Of a stretch of 64,000 bases of DNA, positions 1 through 7,064 are shown piece by piece; position 1 is the first letter of the stretch, and each line of letters begins with the position of its first letter. The notes beneath the pieces are model-generated. The model was not told the origin of the DNA, made no database searches, and saw nothing but the letters and a program-made list of their open reading frames with translations. Source of the stretch: Qipengyuania pacifica. Its GTDB lineage: Bacteria; Pseudomonadota; Alphaproteobacteria; Sphingomonadales; Sphingomonadaceae. Made by a program: the position numbers and the translations under genes. The DNA lies in assembly GCF_019857205.1 (NCBI RefSeq), contig NZ_JAHWXO010000003.1, positions 1 to 64,000 of the forward strand, in the 5' to 3' direction.

Positions 1-13
1 AATACCTGAAATC

Positions 14-63
14 ATGGTGGGCGCGGCAGGGATTGAACCTGCGACCCCACCCGTGTGAAGGGT
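14..63. repeat. attL: displaced 3' part of tRNA-Val
   Basis: This copy covers the anticodon arm through the encoded CCA of a tRNA-Val on the minus strand, but the 5' half of the tRNA is absent. It differs from attR at two positions (29 and 39). These two bases pair with each other in the T stem, so it keeps a G-C pair where attR has A-T. It is read as the original chromosomal 3' end displaced by integration. Confidence 0.9.
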
Positions 64-142
64 TCTCTAGCACGCCAAATGCACGTTTTGCGTTAACTCG
101 CGACAGAACGAAGCATGACTGAATGGCGAACAAAGCGATTTT

Positions 143-162
143 CTCTGACCATCCTCTGACCA
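143..162. promoter_or_regulatory. Putative integrase arm-type sites (left arm)
   Basis: Two exact copies of CTCTGACCA start at 143 and 154, spaced 11 bp, about 80 bp inside attL. The same motif pair with the same 11-bp spacing occurs about 73 bp inside attR. This symmetric placement is what is expected of integrase or excisionase arm sites. The rest of 64-251 shows no gene. Confidence 0.55.
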
Positions 163-251
163 CTCCCAGAATGGTCGACCTGTGGTTGTAGCTCTCAGCG
201 AAGGCTTGGCGCGTACCTAGTCGGGGCGTAGGGAAGGGTGGTGCTGAAGGG

Positions 252-476
252 ATGCTCATGAGAAACACCATCATCAAGCGCGCCTCTCGAGCATTGCTCG
301 GCTGCGGCATAACACTGGATGCTGAAGAGCGCGACGAAGCCATTCGCGCCGTTCTCGAGGCGATCCGCGAACCCACCGACGACATGCTCACAGCGGCTGC
401 CGGATTGCCCGAAGGCGAAGGCGGTCCGACCGAGACGTGGCAGGCGATGATCGACGCGGCGCTGGCCGAAGAGTGA
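252..476 (+). CDS. Small phage protein of unknown function
   Basis: A 74-residue acidic protein, the first gene inside attL and opposite in direction to the heparinase gene, with which it converges 7 bp apart. The C-terminal half (REPTDDMLTAA, then TWQAMIDAALAE) resembles a short element seen in many small alphaproteobacterial phage proteins. An alternative ATG lies 6 bp downstream. No function is inferred. Confidence 0.55.
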   Translation: MLMRNTIIKRASRALLGCGITLDAEERDEAIRAVLEAIREPTDDMLTAAAGLPEGEGGPTETWQAMIDAALAEE

Positions 477-483
477 CGCGTCT

Positions 484-2076
484 TTAATTTAGATCGATCC
501 GCCAAGCCACCTTACGATCACTGAATACCGCCCGCACGGTCGAGGTTGGCACGAGCTTCAGATAATCTACACTCTCCCACCCCAGCATCGGTCCGGTCTC
601 GCCCCGCGCCAGTTGCAAGTCAGCGCCTTCGACAGTCCCGCGTATGAGCTTGCCACAACGCAGGCGAACCTCGAAGCCGTCCGGAAGCAAAACCGGCTCT
701 AGCTCGTGCGAAAAGTGCAGGCTGGTGGCATACTCAGCCCCTTCCGAACCTTGGACAGTATCGACAATGTGAAGGTGTTTCTCCGGGCAGTAGAGCAAGC
801 GTCGGGAATGCGAGTAGGCCCCGCGTTCAACCTCACCGCCGACGACAAAGCCATCATCCTCTTGTGTGATGAGGTGCAGGAAAGAACCTTTCCTGCTCGG
901 TCGCCCGACCTCTATCGCAGGATCGCGGAAACTGACTGTGTTGTGCGCAGCTGCGCTGACGATGTATGCGCGCTTGTCATCGTATTGGTAGCCGTACTTG
1001 CCACTATCGATGAAAACCGGCTCACCATGCTCAAACAAAGTGAAGCTGAGCTCATCGTTGTGCTTGTGCGCGTTGGAATACCAACTGCCAGTGACGGTCA
1101 GCATCGATGGCTGATGTTCGGCATTCGGGTCAGATCGAACTATTGCGTAACCCGACTTTGCGAGATCGGCCACGGCGAACGATCTTCCGGAAGCGAGGTG
1201 CGCCAGTTTCACCGCACCAGTCAAACGCCGACCTTTGCCACTGCTATCGCCCAGCGGTGAAACATAGTGGTCAGGCCGAACGAACCATGGCCCAAGCTTT
1301 TCCGCGCGAGCTAGAAGGTCTGCGGTGGCGGCATCAGCTACGCGCCGAGGGTTGAACTGTAGAATGCGATCGGTGGTAAATAGGTGATAGGAGGGCGAAT
1401 GCTCTTTGTGGACACCTTCATCAGTGTAGCCCTGCTTCATGATCTTTCGGAACATCTTGGCGCAGTATGCTTGACAAGCCCTATTCGCCATCGGCCCCAG
1501 AGCTACGGATGCCAGCAAGCTGAGCCCAAAGACTTGAAAAACGCCATGGTTGCCTTTGCTTATGAATGTCTCGTCGCGAAGGCGAACGATGTGCTCTGAT
1601 GCGCATTCAAGTAATGCTTCGGTCGCGCCGTCCGGCACTGTGACACGCTTGCTGAAGATGCGATCGAGGAACAGAGCCAGCCTCGCCGCTCGCATCCCGG
1701 TCGCCATATCATGCCAGGCGAAAGGGTTCTCGGCGCCGCTCGCATTAAAGCTTTGCCAATCCAAAGCGACGGCAATCGCTTCCAACAGGTATGCGTTGTC
1801 GTCTTTCTGAAAATACTTTTCGAGCATCGGCTCGACCTTGCGCCAACCGTTGAGCTGGAATTGCCAGTTTCGGTCTGAATATGGGTTCGACGCCCAATCG
1901 ATCGGAATTTCGTATGGCCAGGGGGCAAGGTCCTTTCGCGGCTGAAACCCGTCGGTCGTCAAGGACTCATAAGACTGGAAATAATGCGGGCAGATGTCGC
2001 GCTCTGTGACATGCGATTTGTGCGTTTTGCGAAAGATGAGCCGTGGGATTTCCAGAGGTTGCAACGATTGAGCCAT
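484..2076 (-). CDS. Heparinase II/III family protein (prophage cargo)
   Basis: A 530-residue protein with an alpha-helical N-terminal half and a beta-rich C-terminal half, the layout of heparinase II/III and alginate-type lyases (PL12/PL15/PL17-like). The motif AHKHNDELSF near residues 333-345 and AAAHNTVSF further on carry the conserved His residues of this superfamily. No signal peptide is seen, so it may act inside the cell, be released at lysis, or be exported by another route. The ATG at 2076 is preferred over a TTG at 2097; neither has a strong Shine-Dalgarno. It lies between attL and the spanin genes and is flanked by plus-strand genes, the position of a lysogenic-conversion gene. The substrate cannot be told from sequence. 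Confidence 0.85.
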   Translation of the reverse strand: MAQSLQPLEIPRLIFRKTHKSHVTERDICPHYFQSYESLTTDGFQPRKDLAPWPYEIPIDWASNPYSDRNWQFQLNGWRKVEPMLEKYFQKDDNAYLLEAIAVALDWQSFNASGAENPFAWHDMATGMRAARLALFLDRIFSKRVTVPDGATEALLECASEHIVRLRDETFISKGNHGVFQVFGLSLLASVALGPMANRACQAYCAKMFRKIMKQGYTDEGVHKEHSPSYHLFTTDRILQFNPRRVADAATADLLARAEKLGPWFVRPDHYVSPLGDSSGKGRRLTGAVKLAHLASGRSFAVADLAKSGYAIVRSDPNAEHQPSMLTVTGSWYSNAHKHNDELSFTLFEHGEPVFIDSGKYGYQYDDKRAYIVSAAAHNTVSFRDPAIEVGRPSRKGSFLHLITQEDDGFVVGGEVERGAYSHSRRLLYCPEKHLHIVDTVQGSEGAEYATSLHFSHELEPVLLPDGFEVRLRCGKLIRGTVEGADLQLARGETGPMLGWESVDYLKLVPTSTVRAVFSDRKVAWRIDLN

Positions 2077-2159
2077 GTTTAAGCGGTGACCGACCAAGGT
2101 AAGAACTGCAACCGCTTTTTCGCTTTCCTACACGGGGACAGCTTGGCAAATCAGCCCGC

Positions 2160-2369
2160 ATGACCAACGATGACGAAATGATCGATGTCCCCCGCATGTC
2201 CATGTCGCAATCGGCACATGATGCGTGGAAGACGAGCCCGGAACTGGCCCGGGTCAAACAAGCCTACGAGCGGGTGAAGTCATTCCCCGACGCAAAGCAC
2301 CCATGGCCGCCCGAGATGCTGGAGTTGCGGCAAGCGGTGGAGATGCTTTTGAGGCGATGGGGGCCGTGA
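2160..2369 (+). CDS. Small hypothetical phage protein
   Basis: A 69-residue charged protein, divergent from the heparinase gene (84 bp between starts). It is not recognised. Its TGA stop overlaps the GTG start of the next small gene in a GTGA arrangement, which suggests translational coupling of the pair. Confidence 0.5.
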   Translation: MTNDDEMIDVPRMSMSQSAHDAWKTSPELARVKQAYERVKSFPDAKHPWPPEMLELRQAVEMLLRRWGP

Positions 2370-2458
2370 GGCGGTTCGCCCGGGCTGTGGAGTTTTGGGT
2401 GCTGCTGGCGATGATGATTGGTGTGACAGCTTACGGGCTACTCAGCGCAGGCTTTTAA
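2366..2458 (+). CDS. 30-residue single-TM protein
   Basis: A GTG start overlaps the preceding stop. The product has three Arg near the N terminus, then a membrane segment (FWVLLAMMIGVTAYGLLSA). It converges with and overlaps the 3' end of the Rz1-like gene by 21 bp. It could be a small membrane effector of the lysogen; there is no homology evidence. Confidence 0.4.
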   Translation: MRRFARAVEFWVLLAMMIGVTAYGLLSAGF

Positions 2459-2698
2459 CGCCGCCTGCATCGTGATCCCCCACGCTCTCAGATCCAGCGC
2501 AGACGCCGCTACGATAAGCAGGTCTGATGCAGCATTGCCGGTCAGCTGCTCGCCAACCTGCGGCGGTTCGGGCGGAATGTCTTCTTTCGCGAGACAGGGC
2601 TGCGGAACCGGCACTTCGACGGTCTGCACCTGAATGCCGGGCTGCGGGTGGTTGCAGGCAGCGACAAGGGCCACGACGGCAAGAACAAGATAGCGCAT
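2438..2698 (-). CDS. Rz1-like outer-membrane spanin lipoprotein
   Basis: An 86-residue protein with a signal peptide and lipobox (LVAAC, Cys near residue 15), followed by a Pro-rich stretch (VPVPQP, PPEPPQV) typical of o-spanins. Its ATG overlaps the stop of the Rz-like gene by one base, so the pair is adjacent rather than nested as in lambda. It should pair with the i-spanin to fuse inner and outer membranes at the end of lysis. It is longer than lambda Rz1. Confidence 0.8.
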   Translation of the reverse strand: MRYLVLAVVALVAACNHPQPGIQVQTVEVPVPQPCLAKEDIPPEPPQVGEQLTGNAASDLLIVAASALDLRAWGITMQAALKACAE

Positions 2699-3069
2699 TA
2701 CAATCCTCTCGACTTGAGCACGCCCGCGGGCGATCGGCACTGATCGATCACGCCTTCCGCACGCAAGGCATCGGCCTCGCCCTGGAGTTCGGACGCTTCC
2801 GATTCCGCGCGCTCCATGGCTTCCTCGAGTAAGCTTTCGCGGAGTTGGCCGGCGGTGACGAGATCTTCCATCTGGCGCGTCAGAGCGCCGAGCGATGCAG
2901 CGGTAACGCTGTGCTGCGCCTCTGAAACGGCCAGCGTATTGCGAAGGCGGTCGTTTTCGCGATCCTTGGCCGCGTTCGACCATAGCGCGATGCCAAGTGC
3001 GATCAGCAGGATGCCGATCACGATGGCGAACACCTTGTTCACGGTCGATGCGAAGAATGTCCCGATCAT
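2698..3069 (-). CDS. Rz-like inner-membrane spanin
   Basis: A 123-residue protein with an N-terminal membrane segment (about residues 11-30, FAIVIGILLIALGIALW) followed by a long Glu/Arg-rich coiled coil, the i-spanin architecture. It lies directly upstream of the o-spanin and downstream of the endolysin/holin genes. Its ATG overlaps the stop of a 29-residue membrane protein (ATGA). Confidence 0.8.
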   Translation of the reverse strand: MIGTFFASTVNKVFAIVIGILLIALGIALWSNAAKDRENDRLRNTLAVSEAQHSVTAASLGALTRQMEDLVTAGQLRESLLEEAMERAESEASELQGEADALRAEGVIDQCRSPAGVLKSRGL

Positions 3070-3155
3070 AGCACCATCCAGAGAAAGAGGGAGAAACAGG
3101 CGAGGGCAATGCCCACGGCCAGTACAGTCGGCCAGGTTCGGCGATCACCGCCCAT
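3066..3155 (-). CDS. 29-residue TM protein in the lysis cassette
   Basis: This tiny reading frame starts at an ATG overlapping the end of the upstream holin-like gene by 11 bp, and its stop overlaps the spanin start (ATGA). The product is a short basic head and one membrane span (WPTVLAVGIALACFSLFLWMVL). The overlaps on both sides support a real gene. It might be an antiholin or pinholin-type peptide (inference). Confidence 0.5.
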   Translation of the reverse strand: MGGDRRTWPTVLAVGIALACFSLFLWMVL

Positions 3156-3441
3156 CGGACACATCCTCGACGTTCGCGGGCTTGTCAGGCGGGTTCACGA
3201 TTTCGGTCTCGACAGGGCGTTCATCACCCCGCGCTGTGCTGCCAAAATAGTAGCCAAAAGCGAGAGTGGCCAAAGCGAACAACTGGCCGACGGCGAAGGT
3301 CGCGGCCTGTCCTGCTTCGTCGCCTTCGCGCCCGATCAGGATGTTCGCACCATACGCCGCGAACCCCAAGGCGAGCAGCGCCAGCACGAAACGCGCGGTT
3401 TGCGGGGAGAGAAAGCGGCTCCAGAACTCGCGCCACATCAT
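3145..3441 (-). CDS. Holin-like two-TM membrane protein
   Basis: A 98-residue protein with two predicted membrane segments (about residues 18-36 and 48-67) and a charged C-terminal tail, consistent with a class II-type holin. The ATG at 3441 overlaps the endolysin stop (ATGATG context), and GGGGAG sits about 8 nt upstream. Position between endolysin and spanins supports a lysis role. The exact holin among several small membrane proteins here is uncertain. Confidence 0.6.
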   Translation of the reverse strand: MMWREFWSRFLSPQTARFVLALLALGFAAYGANILIGREGDEAGQAATFAVGQLFALATLAFGYYFGSTARGDERPVETEIVNPPDKPANVEDVSDGR

Positions 3442-4028
3442 CGCGCCCACTCCCCGGTCTTGTTATGCAGCCAGGTAAGGAACTGGCCGACGGTCTTTCC
3501 GCGCAGGATGGATGGGTTCGCCCTTGTAGCTGCTGATCCAGCGATCAGGTCCGCGCGCGCGTTTACGTCCGCGCCGATCACCTGAGCAGCCGTCAGAGGG
3601 CCGAAGAAGTGCGCGGCGTAGAGCGATGCTCGGTTGATCGGGATGCCCTTCAATTTGAGGTAAGCCGCGTTCTTACCGGTGAACGACTTCGCACGAGCCA
3701 GCTGCTCTTCGACGCTCGGGCGCAGGCCACCGAACGCCTGCGACATATCTGTGCCCCACTGCCCACCTTCGCCGATCCACGTCGATCGGATGAACTGGTA
3801 GAGGCCGGAAGCGCTGGACGTGCCTGCTTTCACATAGGGATGGTCGTTGCTCTCGATCTTCGACAGCATTGGCCAGTAGTCATCCGGAATGTCCATTTCC
3901 TTAGGCGCGGGGTGGGGCAGGAGCTCGTCGAGCACCGCTATGGTGTCGCGGCCTGCCCATCCGTCTACGTCCAATCCTGCGCGTTCCTGGAATAGCCGCA
4001 CGAATGCGTCGTCTGAGATAGTCGCCAT
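3438..4028 (-). CDS. Endolysin, lytic transglycosylase type
   Basis: A 196-residue protein. Residues 1-37 look like a short peptidoglycan-binding-like helical region (RAGLDVDGWAGRDTIAVLDELL). The catalytic domain has the SLT/goose-lysozyme-like pattern KIESNDHPYVKAGTSSASGL followed by YQFIRSTW, with the Glu as probable catalytic acid. No signal peptide is seen, so a holin would be needed for release. An ATG at 4034 overlaps the upstream stop, but AAGGA has better spacing (6 nt) to the ATG at 4028, which is chosen. Confidence 0.8.
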   Translation of the reverse strand: MATISDDAFVRLFQERAGLDVDGWAGRDTIAVLDELLPHPAPKEMDIPDDYWPMLSKIESNDHPYVKAGTSSASGLYQFIRSTWIGEGGQWGTDMSQAFGGLRPSVEEQLARAKSFTGKNAAYLKLKGIPINRASLYAAHFFGPLTAAQVIGADVNARADLIAGSAATRANPSILRGKTVGQFLTWLHNKTGEWAR

Positions 4029-4030
4029 GG

Positions 4031-4489
4031 TCATTCCTTTTCGATCTTCTTGCGCCGTGCGAGTTCGTTCTGAGCACGATTGGCGGCGAGGCCTGCGGCG
4101 GCGTTCATCGTCTGCACCCGGGCGAGGAACTTGCGCGCGCTGTCTTCGGCGGCCTCGGACCGGCCATCGAGGCGGGCTGCGATCAGTGCTTCGACGTGGG
4201 TGATTGCCTCTTCGAAATATTCGACCCGCCAGCGCAGGGCACCGAACTGCGCGAGTTCTGCCGTTACTCGTTCGAGCTCCGATCGCATGGCTGCGGCCTG
4301 ACTGTGTGCCGCCTTCAGCAGTTCGAACGTGAGTCCGTCCTGATGCTGTGTAAGTGCGAGTTCGGATGCTTCACGGCTCTGCTCGCGCTCTACGCGGTCG
4401 TTCTTCGCAATGCGCGCCTGTGCAACTGCCCAAGCGATCGCGCCGCCTGCGAGTGTGAGGAAGCCACCGTTCCACCAGTCAAATTCCAC
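4031..4489 (-). CDS. Membrane-anchored coiled-coil protein, lysis region
   Basis: A 152-residue protein read from a GTG at 4489 that overlaps the upstream stop and has GAGGGGG upstream. An N-terminal membrane segment (GGFLTLAGGAIAWAVAQARI) is followed by a long Glu/Arg/Ala-rich helical region. The architecture resembles an i-spanin or lysis accessory protein, but a clear Rz/Rz1 pair exists downstream, so the role is open. Confidence 0.6.
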   Translation of the reverse strand: MEFDWWNGGFLTLAGGAIAWAVAQARIAKNDRVEREQSREASELALTQHQDGLTFELLKAAHSQAAAMRSELERVTAELAQFGALRWRVEYFEEAITHVEALIAARLDGRSEAAEDSARKFLARVQTMNAAAGLAANRAQNELARRKKIEKE

Positions 4490-4916
4490 GGGATGCGACC
4501 CCCTCTGCGGTTTTGCGCCGCGCCTCTGCGGCCATGCTTTCGGCTTCGGCAGGGTCGTGGCGTGCGAGATCGACAAGCGCCAACGACAGGTCGGGGCGCT
4601 CGTATATGTCTTTGAACCGGTCCAGCGACTTGCGCTTCACCCGGCGATGCACCCAAACGAACAAGCCAAGTCCAATTCCTACGAGGGTCAACGAGAACAC
4701 GTTCACGCCCTCCGGCACTTCGCTGAACCAGCGGATCTGAAAAGCGATCAAGCCCGCTGTTATGAAGAACCAGGCGGCGCTATCGGTCGTAGGCACAGAT
4801 TGATTGCCGCGTGTCAGCGAGACGAAGCTGCGAAAGGTGTAGACTGCGCCGTAGATCGAGAGTGCGAAAACGATGATACGGAGCGCGACCGTCATCCAGA
4901 GTAGTGCGGTTTCCAT
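4479..4916 (-). CDS. Three-TM phage membrane protein
   Basis: A 145-residue protein with three membrane segments (about residues 7-29, 49-65 and 73-92) and a charged cytoplasmic-looking tail. Its ATG overlaps the stop of the 32-residue gene upstream (TGATG). It is located between the tail spike and endolysin, so it could be a holin; it is not assignable to a named family by eye. Confidence 0.65.
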   Translation of the reverse strand: METALLWMTVALRIIVFALSIYGAVYTFRSFVSLTRGNQSVPTTDSAAWFFITAGLIAFQIRWFSEVPEGVNVFSLTLVGIGLGLFVWVHRRVKRKSLDRFKDIYERPDLSLALVDLARHDPAEAESMAAEARRKTAEGVASRGI

Positions 4917-5014
4917 CACACCCACCCCGAGAAAGCGCGGTGCAGCGAGCGGTTGACCTGCCAACCGGTCAAGGCGGCGTAGGCGATGAGCGCGATGGCG
5001 AGGGGGCGGCTCAT
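4916..5014 (-). CDS. 32-residue single-TM protein
   Basis: The ATG overlaps the stop of the tail-spike gene (ATGA) and its TGA overlaps the next ATG. The product is one hydrophobic helix (PLAIALIAYAALTGW) with a basic tail. It is the first gene of the lysis cassette. The overlaps at both ends are the main evidence. Confidence 0.5.
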   Translation of the reverse strand: MSRPLAIALIAYAALTGWQVNRSLHRAFSGWV

Positions 5015-7017
5015 GGCGCGCGATAGAAGTATTGAAAGGTGAACGACATAGACTGGCCCGAGCCAGAGACTGGCGAATTCCAGTTGAAAGTTGCCTTTTC
5101 GTCCGTGATATCTCCGTAGATCCCAGCAGCGACAGATCTCAAACTTGCTGAGTAGAAGACACCCGCTCCTCCGAGCTCACCGACTCCGGCGATGTTGCCC
5201 GGTATCGGCAAGGACATATCGAATCGGGTGTTTCCGGACGCCGTCGGGGCCACACCTGTCACAAGACCACTGACCGTGATGATGTTCCCGACCCGCGACC
5301 ATTGCGCGGTAGCTGATGGGGTTCCGGTTAGGTTGAAGGTGTCGTTTATAACTGGAGTGTACGTGCCGCTCGTTCCGCCGATCTTCTCGTTAACGATCGT
5401 GGCATCGACGATAACAAAGTTCGCGACACCGTTGCCGGAAACAGTACCGCCAACCGTAGTGATTGTTGCGCCTCTTTCAGCCCAAACGCCGACACGAGCA
5501 GCACCGGTTATTGTGGCACCGGGCGCATTGATCGCTGCCCCGGCACCATAGGCGAACAGCGCAGCACCGTTGGCAAGGCCGGTTGAGGCATTAGCCAAAT
5601 TATCGATGGCCGTGCCATTCGTGAAGTTGATCACGCCGCCCTCGAATGCTCGGAGGTTCGAGCCGAACCCATCCGATCCGCAACGGTTCGCAACGGCGCT
5701 GTCCGCATCAACTACTGCGACATCGGACGCTCTGATGCCGTGTCGCGTTGCATCGCTCGCATCGCTGTAACGAAATGCCAGCCTGCCGCCATGCGCCGCC
5801 TGAGCACCGTAATATCCCGAGTTGGTGCAGTCGCAGTATTCGGCTGAAACCTGGCTTCCCCAAGCAGTGATACCAGCCCCGGTCGTTCCGTTTCTGGCTG
5901 CTCCCGAAAAATTAGTCAGATTGCCTTCGGCCCCATTTGCACCAACTGAGCAGTTGTTGATGGTGGCAAGCCCGGTGCCCCATACATTCTTGACCCCGCA
6001 ACCGGGATCGATGTCCATCGAAGAACGATTCAAGCTGATGCCATTGCCGGTGATTTGCGCCATCGCATCGATTAGGCACGAAAGGCGAGGCATCTTTGCC
6101 CCATCCGTTCCTGTGAAGACGTTACCGCTGAATGCGATCGGCACTTCGGCATCTTCAGACACGATCCGGAATTGCGAATAGTCGCCGCCTGATAGGTTCA
6201 CACCGGCCGTCAACGTGTGCCCGCTCTCTATGTTGAGCGTAATCGTGCATTGCCGATTGAGCGGGGTCAGCCTATCTAGCGCGATCTGAAGCGTCGCCGC
6301 ATCCGAGGGGATATTGACGGTCAGATTTTCCGTCACGCCCACTACGAAGTCGTCGGCCACAGCAGCCGCGATCGATGCGGCGGTGGTTGAATAGCCAGCG
6401 CGGGTGGGAATATCACGCAAGGCGTCTTCGGCGGTGCGGAGGACGGCACCGATGCCGGGGGCCTTGTACCCAACCAGCGCCGCGCCCTTGTCCTCGTCGG
6501 TGGAGGCGAGGTCCGGACCGATAGTGCTGTCCGATCCCTCCGTAGCGACAGGCGAACCGTCGACGGAACTGAAGCCGAGAAATTTACCCTTCCGGTCTGC
6601 CAGGGCGGGGAGGGCTGGCGCGCTTTCACCAAAAGCTACCTTTAAGCCACGATCTATCTCGCGCTGCTGGCGAAGATCGCGAGCCGCGGCGCGGTCAAGC
6701 GCGCGCGTCAACGCAGCAGGGTTGAACGATGGCCCTGCATTGTCGAAATCGGAAGGCTGAGTAAGGGCAGGATTGCCCGCTATGAAGATCTGCGAATAAT
6801 CAGCGAGCACGGGCGCGACACTGAACGACAGAGTGCCGCCTTCATCATCGTCCAGCATAACGGAATAGAGCGCCGCCGAGATGGTTTCGCCATCCTGATC
6901 GAGCGCGACAACCTCATTGGCGGCAGTTGCCTTGAAGTCGAATGCGAAATCGGTTGTGACCCCGTTCGGCGTGTACGGGCCGGAAATAGAATTTTCAGTC
7001 GATACAGGCATCGGCAA
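5011..7017 (-). CDS. Tail spike/fibre with right-handed beta-helix
   Basis: A 668-residue protein. Residues 1-130 resemble the virion-attachment head of T7 gp17-type fibres, ending in a helical RALDRAAARDLRQQREIDRGL stretch. Residues about 210-540 carry the repetitive Gly/Ala/Asn/Val pattern of a parallel beta-helix (pectate-lyase-like fold), and the last 120 residues look like a beta-sandwich tip. It is likely the receptor-binding protein, possibly a depolymerase. A second ATG lies at 7011. It is the last virion gene before the lysis cassette. Confidence 0.8.
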   Translation of the reverse strand: MPMPVSTENSISGPYTPNGVTTDFAFDFKATAANEVVALDQDGETISAALYSVMLDDDEGGTLSFSVAPVLADYSQIFIAGNPALTQPSDFDNAGPSFNPAALTRALDRAAARDLRQQREIDRGLKVAFGESAPALPALADRKGKFLGFSSVDGSPVATEGSDSTIGPDLASTDEDKGAALVGYKAPGIGAVLRTAEDALRDIPTRAGYSTTAASIAAAVADDFVVGVTENLTVNIPSDAATLQIALDRLTPLNRQCTITLNIESGHTLTAGVNLSGGDYSQFRIVSEDAEVPIAFSGNVFTGTDGAKMPRLSCLIDAMAQITGNGISLNRSSMDIDPGCGVKNVWGTGLATINNCSVGANGAEGNLTNFSGAARNGTTGAGITAWGSQVSAEYCDCTNSGYYGAQAAHGGRLAFRYSDASDATRHGIRASDVAVVDADSAVANRCGSDGFGSNLRAFEGGVINFTNGTAIDNLANASTGLANGAALFAYGAGAAINAPGATITGAARVGVWAERGATITTVGGTVSGNGVANFVIVDATIVNEKIGGTSGTYTPVINDTFNLTGTPSATAQWSRVGNIITVSGLVTGVAPTASGNTRFDMSLPIPGNIAGVGELGGAGVFYSASLRSVAAGIYGDITDEKATFNWNSPVSGSGQSMSFTFQYFYRAP

Positions 7018-7019
7018 TC

Positions 7020-7037
7020 ACCTCTGCATTCAGAGGT
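7020..7037 (-). promoter_or_regulatory. Hairpin sequestering the tail-spike SD
   Basis: On the minus strand ACCTCTG and CAGAGGT form a perfect 7-bp stem with a 4-nt loop. The AGAGGT of the 3' arm is the likely ribosome-binding site 8-9 nt before the ATG at 7017, or about 14-15 nt before the ATG at 7011. In transcripts that contain the whole hairpin the spike start would be occluded. Confidence 0.45.
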
Positions 7038-7063
7038 AAAAGCCGCCCTATCGTATCTCAAAA
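7032..7063 (-). promoter_or_regulatory. Putative late promoter motif, copy A
   Basis: TTTTGAGATACG at 7063-7052 (minus strand) is identical to two other intergenic sites at 19925-19914 and 24980-24969. The downstream half here (TTTACCTCT) differs from the CATAGCGTC of the other two. TTGAGA could be a -35 with a -10 about 17 bp on. It lies before the tail spike. Confidence 0.45.
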
Positions 7064-7064
7064 A

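Noticed and set aside
706..1260. 184-codon plus-strand frame
   Set aside because: Antisense to the heparinase-family gene, which has family motifs along its full length.
5011..7017. Diversity-generating retroelement, expected from the BPP-1-like virion genes
   Set aside because: No reverse transcriptase frame and no template/variable repeat pair was seen near the spike or elsewhere in the prophage.
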